From NCBI GenBank assembly GCA_031275085.1, contig JAISPG010000018.1:1-64000 (forward strand): DNA of 64,000 nt, written 5' to 3'. The stretch comes from Bacteroidales bacterium (GTDB lineage: Bacteria; Bacteroidota; Bacteroidia; Bacteroidales; ML635J-15). The notes beneath the pieces were generated by a model. It saw only the letters and a program-made list of their open reading frames with translations. It had not been told where the DNA came from and did no database searches. Shown here in pieces: positions 45,832 to 53,783 of this stretch (its first letter is position 1; every line of letters begins with the position of its first letter). The translations under genes were made by a program, and so were the position numbers.

Positions 45832-46068
45832 TTATAATGTCATATATTTATATTCTATTCCTTCTATTTTATTTAAGTTTTCCAATAATGAATTTATTTG
45901 GGTTTGATCTCCGTGCAAATCAATTATAATAATTCTGCCTTCAATTTCATCCCTGTTTAAACCTATCCTGGTACGTATTATACAGCCGTAATCTGAAAAA
46001 AGTCTTTGAAGTTTTTCTCCTGCAGCTGTTGTTTCTTTTACTAATATGCCTAAAATGTTATACTCCAT
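45832..46068 (-). CDS. TM1266-type ACT-domain protein, copy 1
   Basis: This 78-residue protein has the ACT-fold pattern of the iron-only hydrogenase system regulator family (TM1266): MEYNILGILVKETT, then RTRIGLNRDEIEGRIIIIDLHG. The residues probably bind a small ligand at a dimer interface. It is the third gene of the operon hydG, TM1266, TM1266, Rrf2. The next gene is 12 bases away. Confidence 0.75.
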   Translation of the reverse strand: MEYNILGILVKETTAAGEKLQRLFSDYGCIIRTRIGLNRDEIEGRIIIIDLHGDQTQINSLLENLNKIEGIEYKYMTL

Positions 46069-46075
46069 TTGATAA

Positions 46076-46333
46076 TTATTTAAAACTCATAACTTTTACA
46101 ACAATACCTCTGATTTCATTTAGTTCGCTGATAAACGCTTCACATTCACTGTTATTGCCGTTAATTTCTAAAATTATGAGTCCGTTGCGGCTACACTTTG
46201 AATCGTATAATTCGTGAAATCCAAAACGAGTCTTGATCAGTCCTGAATTTTTTGACAGTGTATTCTGGAGACGAACTGATTCTTTGATTCTGTCTAGAAT
46301 TTTTATTACTACTATAGTTAAGTTTTGATCCAT
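46076..46333 (-). CDS. TM1266-type ACT-domain protein, copy 2
   Basis: This 85-residue protein resembles the previous one in arrangement (MDQNLTIVVIKILDR, LIKTRFGFHELYD, GLIILEINGN) but is clearly diverged, so the pair arose by old duplication. It is 9 bases downstream of hydG. A hetero-oligomeric regulator made of both copies is possible. No DNA-binding domain is visible in either. Confidence 0.75.
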   Translation of the reverse strand: MDQNLTIVVIKILDRIKESVRLQNTLSKNSGLIKTRFGFHELYDSKCSRNGLIILEINGNNSECEAFISELNEIRGIVVKVMSFK

Positions 46334-46342
46334 AATATTATT

Positions 46343-47773
46343 TTAGAAATAAAGATCCCTTTCTCCTTGTTTGATTTTTTCAATTTTTTCTCTTGTTGAT
46401 TTTTCAATATTTTTATCATCAAATTTTTGTAATTCATTTTCGATAAGTTTCCAGCCTTTTGATGCAGTGTCTTCTTTGGCATAATCCATCAGGTATTCGG
46501 CCAGAGTGAGAATTGCATTGGGAGTACAGAATTTTTTTATAAAACCGGGTACGCTGAATTCCATAAAATGTTCTCCCGTACGTTGTAGCCGATAACACGC
46601 AGTACAAAATGACGGGATATATTCTTTATCGATAAGCTCGTAAATTATTTCACTGAGTGAGCGTGTATCATTTACTTCAAATTGTTCACGATTCAGATCC
46701 TGTACTTCGTTTTTGGTTTCGGAATATGAACCTAATTCCAGCTTTGTTCCTCCGTCTATTTGAGAAACTCCGAATTTCATAACTTCATCGCGGATACTTG
46801 CAGATTCACGAGCGGTTAAAATAAGTCCCGTATATGGAACAGCCAGACGTAATATAGCTATTATCCTTACAAGCTCTTCATCTGTTACCAGATATTTTTC
46901 ATCTATATTTAATCCGGATGCCGATTTAATCCTTGGAAAGGAAATTGTGTGAGGACCAACATTATAGCATGCTTCAAGGTGGTTTGTATGCCTGATAAGT
47001 GCCATTACTTCAAATCTCCAGTCATATAATCCAAATAATGCACCTATGCCTACATCATCTAATCCTGCTTCCTGAGCTCTGTCCAGAGATGTTAAACGAT
47101 ATTCGAAATCTCTTTTGGGACCGCTTAAATGATATTTCTCATATGTAGGTTTGTGATATGTTTCCTGAAATACTTGATATGTTCCTATACCTGCATTATG
47201 AACAATCCTGAATCCTTCTATATCCAATGGTGCGGCATTAATATTTACTCTTCTGATTTCACCGTTACCTTTTTTTACATTATATGCCAAACGTACTGTA
47301 TGTGCAATATATTCGGGATTATATGAATCATGTTCACCATAAACAAGGATAAGTCTTTTTTGTCCATTATCCTCAAGCGCTTCAATTTCTTTGATTATTT
47401 CTTCATCGGATAATGTTTTGCGCTGGGCGTCTTTATTTGACGAACGAAATCCGCAATATTGACAATTATTCTTACATTTATTTCCTATGTACAAAGGAGC
47501 AAAAAGAACAATTCTATTCCCATATACCATTTCTTTTAATTTGCGTGCCCCTTCTTTTATGGCTTCAATTAATTCAGGAGTGTCTGCATTTATTAAAGTG
47601 GCAGTTTCTTTTAATGTCAGCCTTTTCTTATTTAAAGATCTGTCAATTATTTTCAACACGTCTTTTTTATCTGGATTTTTAGTATCCTGAAGAGCATTTT
47701 CAATCTCTTTTATACTAATGAAAGGTTTTTGTCTTTCATCCTGTATCTCATATTTTTCCGGTGTGAAAATCAT
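46343..47773 (-). CDS. hydG: [FeFe] hydrogenase maturase HydG
   Basis: This 476-residue radical SAM enzyme splits tyrosine into CO and cyanide ligands for the hydrogenase H-cluster. The radical SAM cysteines are C100-x3-C104-x2-C107 (CKNNCQYC). The C-terminal cluster motif is CxxC, 22 residues, C (CTACYRL to FCTPN), exactly the HydG-specific spacing, which distinguishes it from ThiH. HydE, HydF and the hydrogenase subunits are not in the window. It is the first gene of the operon with the two TM1266 proteins and the Rrf2 regulator. Confidence 0.93.
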   Translation of the reverse strand: MIFTPEKYEIQDERQKPFISIKEIENALQDTKNPDKKDVLKIIDRSLNKKRLTLKETATLINADTPELIEAIKEGARKLKEMVYGNRIVLFAPLYIGNKCKNNCQYCGFRSSNKDAQRKTLSDEEIIKEIEALEDNGQKRLILVYGEHDSYNPEYIAHTVRLAYNVKKGNGEIRRVNINAAPLDIEGFRIVHNAGIGTYQVFQETYHKPTYEKYHLSGPKRDFEYRLTSLDRAQEAGLDDVGIGALFGLYDWRFEVMALIRHTNHLEACYNVGPHTISFPRIKSASGLNIDEKYLVTDEELVRIIAILRLAVPYTGLILTARESASIRDEVMKFGVSQIDGGTKLELGSYSETKNEVQDLNREQFEVNDTRSLSEIIYELIDKEYIPSFCTACYRLQRTGEHFMEFSVPGFIKKFCTPNAILTLAEYLMDYAKEDTASKGWKLIENELQKFDDKNIEKSTREKIEKIKQGERDLYF

Positions 47774-47918
47774 ATTATTTACAAATGAACTTTTAAAAAT
47801 AAAATTACAAAATAAACATAATACAAATCTGTTCTATATTATTTTTATTAGCTGTATAATGATAATATGTAAATGTCTATATATTAAATCTCTCTCTTTT
47901 GTAAAGATATTACTATTA

Positions 47919-47955
47919 TTTTACTAAACAAATGATATTTATTTGTTTGGTAAAA
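47919..47955. promoter_or_regulatory. 15-bp dyad upstream of hydG
   Basis: TTTTACTAAACAAAT (47919-47933) and ATTTGTTTGGTAAAA (47941-47955) are inverted copies, with 14 of 15 matching, around a 7-base centre. It lies about 145 bases before the hydG start. It may bind the Rrf2 regulator or another factor, or be a terminator-like hairpin. Confidence 0.45.
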
Positions 47956-48100
47956 AAGCTAATATCCTGTAATATGTCCTTAATAAAACAAATAATAAAA
48001 ATAATATAGAACAAAAATACTTAAATAAAGGAAGAATTAAAAGTATTTTTTATAAAAAATTAAATTTTTTATTTATACTCTTGATAAAAATAGCTATTAA

Positions 48101-48131
48101 AAAAATAAAAGCCACTAATAGTAGTGACTTT
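48101..48131 (-). terminator. Terminator of the ECF sigma gene
   Basis: On the minus strand AAAGTCACTA pairs with TAGTGGCTTT (48108-48131, one mismatch), followed by a T run. Confidence 0.65.
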
Positions 48132-48160
48132 ATTTTAAGGTATGTAGGGTTATTTGGCTG

Positions 48161-48661
48161 TTACCTGAAATCCTGTAAATTTTCCATTAATGTTCTGCGT
48201 GCAAAAAATATTCTGCTTTTTACGGTTCCTATTGGAAGATTTATTTCTTCAGCTATTTCTTTATATTTATATCCGTCTACAAACATTTGAAATGGAATTC
48301 TGTATTCTTCATCCAATTCCGAAATGGTTTCTCTGATATTCTGTGTGTTGATTGTGGTTTCTGCGTTTTCGTTGTCAAACATTGTATTTTTTAATATGTA
48401 TTCGTCTTCGGTTTCGTCGTTTACGGTATTTTTTGATGATAATTTTGTAACCTGATTCAGGTATGTATTTCTTAAAATTGTAAATAACCAGGCTTTAATA
48501 TTATTGTCGGCAGTATATTTATCCTGGTATTGGATGGCTTTTAAGAACGTTTCCTGTACGAGATCTTTTGCATCTTCGGTATCTCTTGTCAGACTTAATG
48601 CAAAATAATTTAAACTATCTTCAAATGATAATAGTTTTGTGTTAAATTCTTGAGTGTTCAT
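48161..48661 (-). CDS. ECF-type RNA polymerase sigma factor
   Basis: This 166-residue protein (start MNTQEFNTKLLSFED) has the region 2 motif DLVQETFLKA and the region 4 HTH (about 115-160) with YKEIAEEINLPIGTVKSRIFFARRTL. The in-frame upstream ATG at 48709 would add a basic stretch that is not part of the family, so 48661 is preferred. There is no anti-sigma gene beside it, and the target regulon is not evident. Confidence 0.9.
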   Translation of the reverse strand: MNTQEFNTKLLSFEDSLNYFALSLTRDTEDAKDLVQETFLKAIQYQDKYTADNNIKAWLFTILRNTYLNQVTKLSSKNTVNDETEDEYILKNTMFDNENAETTINTQNIRETISELDEEYRIPFQMFVDGYKYKEIAEEINLPIGTVKSRIFFARRTLMENLQDFR

Positions 48662-49094
48662 AATCTTATTTTTAGTGTTTTTATATATCATTAAATTATT
48701 TGAAGGCAAAATTATCTTGATAAGTATTATGTTGCAAATTTTTATACTATTATTAAGTTAATCGAATGTTAATAATTGTTAATTTACTTATATATGTATT
48801 TGATATAAATTGATATTGATTTTATTTATATTATTTAATATTAATATGTTACAAGATGAAGTTGCTATTGATCCGGTTTGTGAAAATATTCTATAAGTAT
48901 ATAGTATTATTCATTAAATATTATAATATTTTCAAAAGTATAAAAAATATTATTTGAGGTTAAGTATATGCTTTATATTGAATTATTGGTTTTTGAATAT
49001 AAATTGGCTCAATGTAAAAATTAGGTATTGGAAATATTAGATAAAAAACATTTATTAAAAAAACAAATTTCAACTTAGCTGCGGCCGTTGAGTA

Positions 49095-49127
49095 TTTCGG
49101 TCAGTGAGCGAAGTCGAACTGCCGAAA
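49095..49127. repeat. Small hairpin repeat, copy 2
   Basis: TTTCGGTCAGT and ACTGCCGAAA form a hairpin around GAGCGAAGTCGA. The core GTGAGCGAAGTCGAA is close to that at 7237-7264. It is GC-rich in an AT-rich gap. Confidence 0.55.
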
Positions 49128-49179
49128 CGGGCGATTTCACGCAGTACAGCAAGTAAAAGACAAAATACAAAAATAAATC

Positions 49180-49206
49180 ATAACTTAGCTGCTGTCGCTA
49201 AGTTAT
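49180..49206 (-). terminator. Terminator of the serpin gene
   Basis: ATAACTTAGC (49180-49189) pairs with GCTAAGTTAT (49197-49206) around 7 bases, and on the minus strand a T-rich stretch follows. Confidence 0.75.
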
Positions 49207-49237
49207 CTTTTGTTAATTAGAATTTTATCCAAAATAT

Positions 49238-50518
49238 TTATGGATTTACATATTGACCGATGAATAAAGGAGTATTGTTTTTATTTTCTTTAAGAATAAA
49301 AATAAATGGTTTGTCTGCTATAAAATTTATATAATCTTCCGTTTGTGCCGGCATTACTGATGTTGTTCTTGCAATAATTGCTGTGGCTGCAGCAGCTTCT
49401 GAACCATTTTCATCAATTTCAAAAAATACTTTTTGTAATATATTGCTTATTTTCAAACTTTTGTCATCACTTATTCCGGTTAGATCAGGATTTGTAAAAA
49501 TATCTGTAATACCAAGATTCATGAGGTTTTTAACAAGATCAAAAGATGATTCTATTTTGAATTTTGGAATTTCCATATGTACGTCCCTGTTTTTCAGATT
49601 TTTACAAATTTCGGAATATTCAGTTCCGGATGGAATGTAATTGATTAAGTTTTCTTCAGTACTTTCGTCAGGTAATAATATCATGAATGATATGTTATTA
49701 CTTTTATAAGGAAGTTCAAGGACTTGTGTGTTTTTATATTTTGCGTACCTTATTCCGCTTTTTTGCCTTTTTACCATAAATTTTGTAATAGAGGATTTAT
49801 CAGGAGTTGAATAAAACTCTTTTTCTTTTGTGGCTTGTTCGGAAAATTGAAATCTCCAGGCTCCTTTAATATATATAGCATTAACAAGTACCATTGCAGT
49901 GGAAGAATTTAATGTGTTTTCAGGAATTATATCCTTTATTTTGTCTTTTGTTATTTTTGAAACCCACAAATTTATTTTTTTCTCTTCGTTTCCTGCGTTT
50001 TTCTTAAAATCTGCAAGTTCAAAAGCTCCTGAAAAATATGTGGTAATATTTTTTTCATATTCTTCTTTTATTTTAAAAGTTTCTTCAAGGAATATTTTAT
50101 TAGCCAGATTAAAATCAAGAAGAGTGTCTTCGGAAAAATTGTTTAAATATTTATTATAATCGGAATATTCTTTATTAAATATATTTATATCTGCATTATA
50201 TCCCAGAGCTTTATGAATTTGTTCTGTCGTGTTATTTTTAGTACCGGTATATACCATTCCTAATGCAAGGTTCAATGAAACAGGAGAGAATGACATATTT
50301 TCTCCTTTATATCCGGAACTTAAATTTTTGAACAGTTCCAGTGAAGAATTTGTAATGTTTTCTGTAAACATTTTTTGGCTATTTGGTTTGGAAAGAGTTA
50401 AAACATCTTTTATTTCAACATATTGAGGCTCTAATTTCGGAGTTTCTTTTTTTGATCTGCATGAAACAATAATTAATGCTAAAATACTTATTAATAGGTA
50501 TATGATGATCTTTTTCAT
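49238..50518 (-). CDS. Serpin, lipoprotein, inhibitory type
   Basis: This 426-residue protein has a lipoprotein signal with lipobox IVSC at about residues 17-20. The rest is a complete serpin domain, ending PLFIGQYVNP, which closely follows the family signature. The reactive-loop hinge reads GSEAAAATA, the small-residue pattern of inhibitory serpins, which lets the loop insert on cleavage. Counting from the hinge, the P1 residue is probably Thr and P3 is Arg (IIARTTSVM), so the target protease could be trypsin-like or elastase-like, but this is inferred. A -7 candidate is at 50562-50569. Confidence 0.9.
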   Translation of the reverse strand: MKKIIIYLLISILALIIVSCRSKKETPKLEPQYVEIKDVLTLSKPNSQKMFTENITNSSLELFKNLSSGYKGENMSFSPVSLNLALGMVYTGTKNNTTEQIHKALGYNADINIFNKEYSDYNKYLNNFSEDTLLDFNLANKIFLEETFKIKEEYEKNITTYFSGAFELADFKKNAGNEEKKINLWVSKITKDKIKDIIPENTLNSSTAMVLVNAIYIKGAWRFQFSEQATKEKEFYSTPDKSSITKFMVKRQKSGIRYAKYKNTQVLELPYKSNNISFMILLPDESTEENLINYIPSGTEYSEICKNLKNRDVHMEIPKFKIESSFDLVKNLMNLGITDIFTNPDLTGISDDKSLKISNILQKVFFEIDENGSEAAAATAIIARTTSVMPAQTEDYINFIADKPFIFILKENKNNTPLFIGQYVNP

Positions 50519-50633
50519 AAATGTTTTATTAGTTTATTCAATTATATACAAATTTTGTTCCCAAAGCTAATAAATAATAGTTAAAAGTTCACTAACTTTA
50601 AGTGGTAAGTACAAAAAATTACAGTTTTTAATT

Positions 50634-52520
50634 TTATAAATTTTTAATTATTTCAATTTCTTCAGGGCTTAGTTTAAAGACTTTAAAGATCTCATTATCA
50701 ATTTTTTCTCTGACATCATTATTGTTAATAGCTTCCGTTACAAGTTTTTCCAGTTTTTTTCTGTAATGTACTGATAGTTTCGGAAATGGTAATTGTTCAA
50801 GGTCAGTACGTAATACTTTATGTGTTGAGAATTTCTTTTTAAATAGGAACTGGAATATTTGTGAGTTTAGGAATGCCAAAGTAGCTTTTATTGAATATCC
50901 GGGGATATCCGGAATCAGAATATTGGCACTGTTCAGTGTCAGACATTGTTTATTGTCGTATGCAAAAATAAGATTATTATGAATAAAACGGTATATTAGT
51001 TTTTCTTTAGCTCTGTAATATTCGTCACGTGCCACTTGTTGAAATTCGTTGCGGTCATATTTTATAAAAACCGAAGGTGAATCGAGTCCGTAGTATGTTA
51101 TATCACTACCTCTATAGACAGGTTCGTTATCACTACTTTTTTCTGTGCTTATAAATTTATTATTGTTCCCTGTTATTATTCCAAGTGCCCAGCTTGCATT
51201 ATTTTTTAATGTTTTATGTGGGATGGAATATATTTTTTTTATAAGATTTTTTGTTTCGGTAGTTATGTGAATATCAAAAATATAATCTTTTGTATTTATA
51301 AATCTTTTTTGATCTATTTTATGTTCGATTTTTTTTGTTTTTATTTTCAGCGGATGTCTGAAATCGGGTTTTGTTTTTTTGAAATGAATCAGGATAACAG
51401 GTGTGAATACCCTGCTAAAGGCTCTTCCGAATTCTTTAATGGATATTATGGTTGTTTTTGTAGCAATAATCTTCCTTATATTGGCATGAGTTTTTATGTT
51501 AAGTATAGATTCGGGAAGTAAGAATATACATTCGCCTTTGTCCTTTATGATTTCCAGAGATTTTGCAATAAACATCGAAAATATTTCATTGGAATTGAGA
51601 ATGTTTTTATATTCTTCTGATAATATTTCATTTTTATTTGCTCCCCATGGAGGATTTGTTGCAATTACATCAATTTTTCCTTTTATTTCGGACAGGAATT
51701 CTTCCTGTGAATTACAAAGAATATTTGTACAATAAATATTCGGTATTTTTGCCGAATGTCTGAAATGCAACAACAGGTTGATCTTTGCAATAAAAACTGC
51801 ATTGTTGTCTATATCGGAACCGTAAATATTTTCAATATAAATATTTTTATTTTTTGCTGCACTCAATAAAAAACTTCCTGTTCCGCAACAAGGGTCAAAA
51901 AATGTTTCTGTTTTGTTTCCCAGGCATGATATTATTTCATCTGTAATTTGAGGTGGAGTGTAATAACTTCCGTTTTTCGATTTATTTCCTTCGCTTCTTA
52001 GTGACTGATACAATAATCCTAACGGATCAAAACACTCCAGTTTATTGAGTTTTATAAGATGAGGACGTACCTGGTGAATGAAATCCAATTTTAAAGTTTT
52101 ATTATCTCCATACTCATCAATTATTTTCTGGAAAACAGATCTTTCATATTCAAGATAACCAAACAGTTCAAAAATTTCTCTTTTTGATATCAGAAAACAG
52201 ACAGCCAGACTGTATAAACATTCGTCGGTATTTTTAAAATATTTTTTAGCTATATCTGTGATTTTTTTTATCCTTGTTCGTATTTGTTGATTAGTTGAAT
52301 ATTCGGAAGGTATGAAATTTATTCCTGATTGTGCTTTATTTGCTCTTTTGTTTAATTTCTGGATATTTCCGTCCTCAATAGATTTCTTGAGGTTACTGAT
52401 CTCATCAAATGTTAAATTCTTGGATAATAACTTAGACTTGATCCAATTGCGGATTGTAGCCTGAGATACATTTAAAATTTCAGCGGCAGCAGCGATATTT
52501 AAAACTTCACTTTTATCCAA
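50634..52520 (-). CDS. N6-adenine DNA methyltransferase with N-terminal HTH
   Basis: This 628-residue protein has an N-terminal helix-turn-helix (about 8-30: AAAAEILNVSQATIRNWIKSK), then a gamma-class amino-methyltransferase core. Motifs are GSYYTPPQITDE (about 184-195), the SAM site FDPCCGTGSF (208-217) and the catalytic NPPWG (289-293). The C-terminal part (about 430-620) is like a TaqI-type target-recognition domain. No endonuclease domain or neighbouring restriction gene is visible, so it is apparently solitary. It could mark DNA for regulation or be a remnant of a restriction system. Confidence 0.85.
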   Translation of the reverse strand: MDKSEVLNIAAAAEILNVSQATIRNWIKSKLLSKNLTFDEISNLKKSIEDGNIQKLNKRANKAQSGINFIPSEYSTNQQIRTRIKKITDIAKKYFKNTDECLYSLAVCFLISKREIFELFGYLEYERSVFQKIIDEYGDNKTLKLDFIHQVRPHLIKLNKLECFDPLGLLYQSLRSEGNKSKNGSYYTPPQITDEIISCLGNKTETFFDPCCGTGSFLLSAAKNKNIYIENIYGSDIDNNAVFIAKINLLLHFRHSAKIPNIYCTNILCNSQEEFLSEIKGKIDVIATNPPWGANKNEILSEEYKNILNSNEIFSMFIAKSLEIIKDKGECIFLLPESILNIKTHANIRKIIATKTTIISIKEFGRAFSRVFTPVILIHFKKTKPDFRHPLKIKTKKIEHKIDQKRFINTKDYIFDIHITTETKNLIKKIYSIPHKTLKNNASWALGIITGNNNKFISTEKSSDNEPVYRGSDITYYGLDSPSVFIKYDRNEFQQVARDEYYRAKEKLIYRFIHNNLIFAYDNKQCLTLNSANILIPDIPGYSIKATLAFLNSQIFQFLFKKKFSTHKVLRTDLEQLPFPKLSVHYRKKLEKLVTEAINNNDVREKIDNEIFKVFKLSPEEIEIIKNL

Positions 52521-52654
52521 TTGTTGAAAATAGATGTCAAAATTAATATTTCTTTGTGAGTGTCAAAATTTTTTATAAGTATTTTGTTTCTTGTGATATT
52601 AAATATAATAAACAATACTTACCTCTTTTTGAATATATTAGAACAGTTGTATAA

Positions 52655-53179
52655 TTATAAGGAATTATTTACAATTTTTAATGCATTTTCAAATCGTTTT
52701 TCACCTTGTCCTTTAATAATGCCGTAGTTTGTATTGATTTTTTTTATTTCTTCCAGATATTTATTGAAAAAATATGGTCTCATTTCGGAGTTTTCTCTTA
52801 CAGGATCAAATTCCCATGGTAAATCATAATAACATAACAAATGAAGAAAAGCAGGTTCTTCTTTCAGCCAATTGTCGATCCATTTCGGATAGTCGTTATA
52901 TAAGTGTTGCAGCCATATTTTTGTTATTATGAGATCGGTGTCCAGAAAAATAAATTCAGAAAAATGTTCTGTTATTTTTTTTTCTGCATCTATCTGCATT
53001 TTTGCAATCTCAATAACATCATTTTTTGTATATGGGCGGGTCAATTCTTCAACATAATCTCTTGCAATTTCAGCTATATAAGGAACACTGAAATGTTCTG
53101 CCAGTTTTTTTGTCAGTGTAGATTTTCCTGTAGATTCCGGTCCGGTGAGGACTATTTTTTTTATTTTTTTTTCACTCAT
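52655..53179 (-). CDS. Nicotinamide riboside kinase (NadR kinase-domain type)
   Basis: This 174-residue P-loop kinase opens MSEKKIKKIVLTGPESTGKST (Walker A GPESTGKST, about 13-21) and later has FIFLDTDLIITKIW. This matches the C-terminal ribosylnicotinamide kinase domain of NadR, without the adenylyltransferase and regulator domains. The pnuC transporter gene directly upstream (7 bases) supports phosphorylation of imported nicotinamide riboside. An in-frame start at 53311 would lie within pnuC and is rejected. Confidence 0.85.
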   Translation of the reverse strand: MSEKKIKKIVLTGPESTGKSTLTKKLAEHFSVPYIAEIARDYVEELTRPYTKNDVIEIAKMQIDAEKKITEHFSEFIFLDTDLIITKIWLQHLYNDYPKWIDNWLKEEPAFLHLLCYYDLPWEFDPVRENSEMRPYFFNKYLEEIKKINTNYGIIKGQGEKRFENALKIVNNSL

Positions 53180-53186
53180 ATTTTTT

Positions 53187-53783
53187 TCATTTTGTAATGA
53201 GTGCTCTTTTCCATTTAAAGTAACCAAAAACTGCCAGTATTGTAAGTACAGTAAATAGTATTGCAGTAGGATATAAGCCTTTGTAGATATACAGTCCGGT
53301 TGATACGGCATCTACTACTATCCAGAATAACCAGTTTTCCAGAATTTTACGTGCAAGAAGCCAGGTTGCAATAATACTTAATGAGGTTGTAAAAGCATCA
53401 CCAATTGCAACATCTGAATTTGTGAACTTTATAAGTATAAAATATATTATAAAAAAGAATAGTATGGATCCTGCAATACTGTAAAACCATTGTTGTTTAG
53501 TTAATGAAGTTGTGGTTATTTCAGATTTGCCGGAATTGTTTCTGTTTTTTATCCAGAAATACCATCCGTAAATACTTACAGCTAAATAGTATATTTGAAA
53601 AGACATGTCGGCATAGAATTTCGACTGGTAAAAAACCACTATATACATCAAAACCATTATGATACTTGTAAGCCAATACCATACGTTTTGTCTTATCTGA
53701 AGAAAAATGCCGACTAACCCAAGTATTGCGGCAATTGTTTCAAACCAGTTATTATGTAGCCAAGTAAGAATGATGTCCATCAT
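53187..53783 (-). CDS. pnuC: Nicotinamide riboside transporter PnuC
   Basis: This 198-residue membrane protein has about seven hydrophobic segments and the aromatic-rich pattern of PnuC (NVWYWLTSIIMV, SIYGWYFWIKN, NWLFWIVVD). It imports nicotinamide riboside, which the downstream kinase traps by phosphorylation. The start (adjacent ATGs at 53783 and 53780) overlaps the stop of the protease gene by 4 bases (ATGA). Confidence 0.9.
   Translation of the reverse strand: MMDIILTWLHNNWFETIAAILGLVGIFLQIRQNVWYWLTSIIMVLMYIVVFYQSKFYADMSFQIYYLAVSIYGWYFWIKNRNNSGKSEITTTSLTKQQWFYSIAGSILFFFIIYFILIKFTNSDVAIGDAFTTSLSIIATWLLARKILENWLFWIVVDAVSTGLYIYKGLYPTAILFTVLTILAVFGYFKWKRALITK

Larger units (their letters stand above)
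47774..48160. other. Upstream region of hydG with a long dyad
   Basis: The gap holds the dyad at 47919-47955 and the terminator of the ECF gene at 48101-48131. Otherwise it is AT-rich; no gene or clear -33/-7 pair is seen. Confidence 0.5.
48662..49237. other. Long intergenic region with a repeat and a terminator
   Basis: AT-rich in its first half and without genes. It contains the hairpin repeat at 49095-49127 and the serpin terminator at 49180-49206. Confidence 0.5.

Noticed and set aside
48662-48709. Longer start of the ECF sigma factor
   Set aside because: The extra 16 residues are not family-like and a suitable ATG follows.
50634-52520. Complete restriction-modification system
   Set aside because: No endonuclease domain in the protein and no restriction gene nearby; the neighbours are a serpin and NAD-salvage genes.
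53180-53311. Extended start of the NR kinase gene
   Set aside because: It would overlap pnuC on the same strand by over 100 bases; the kinase family motif starts at the later Met.
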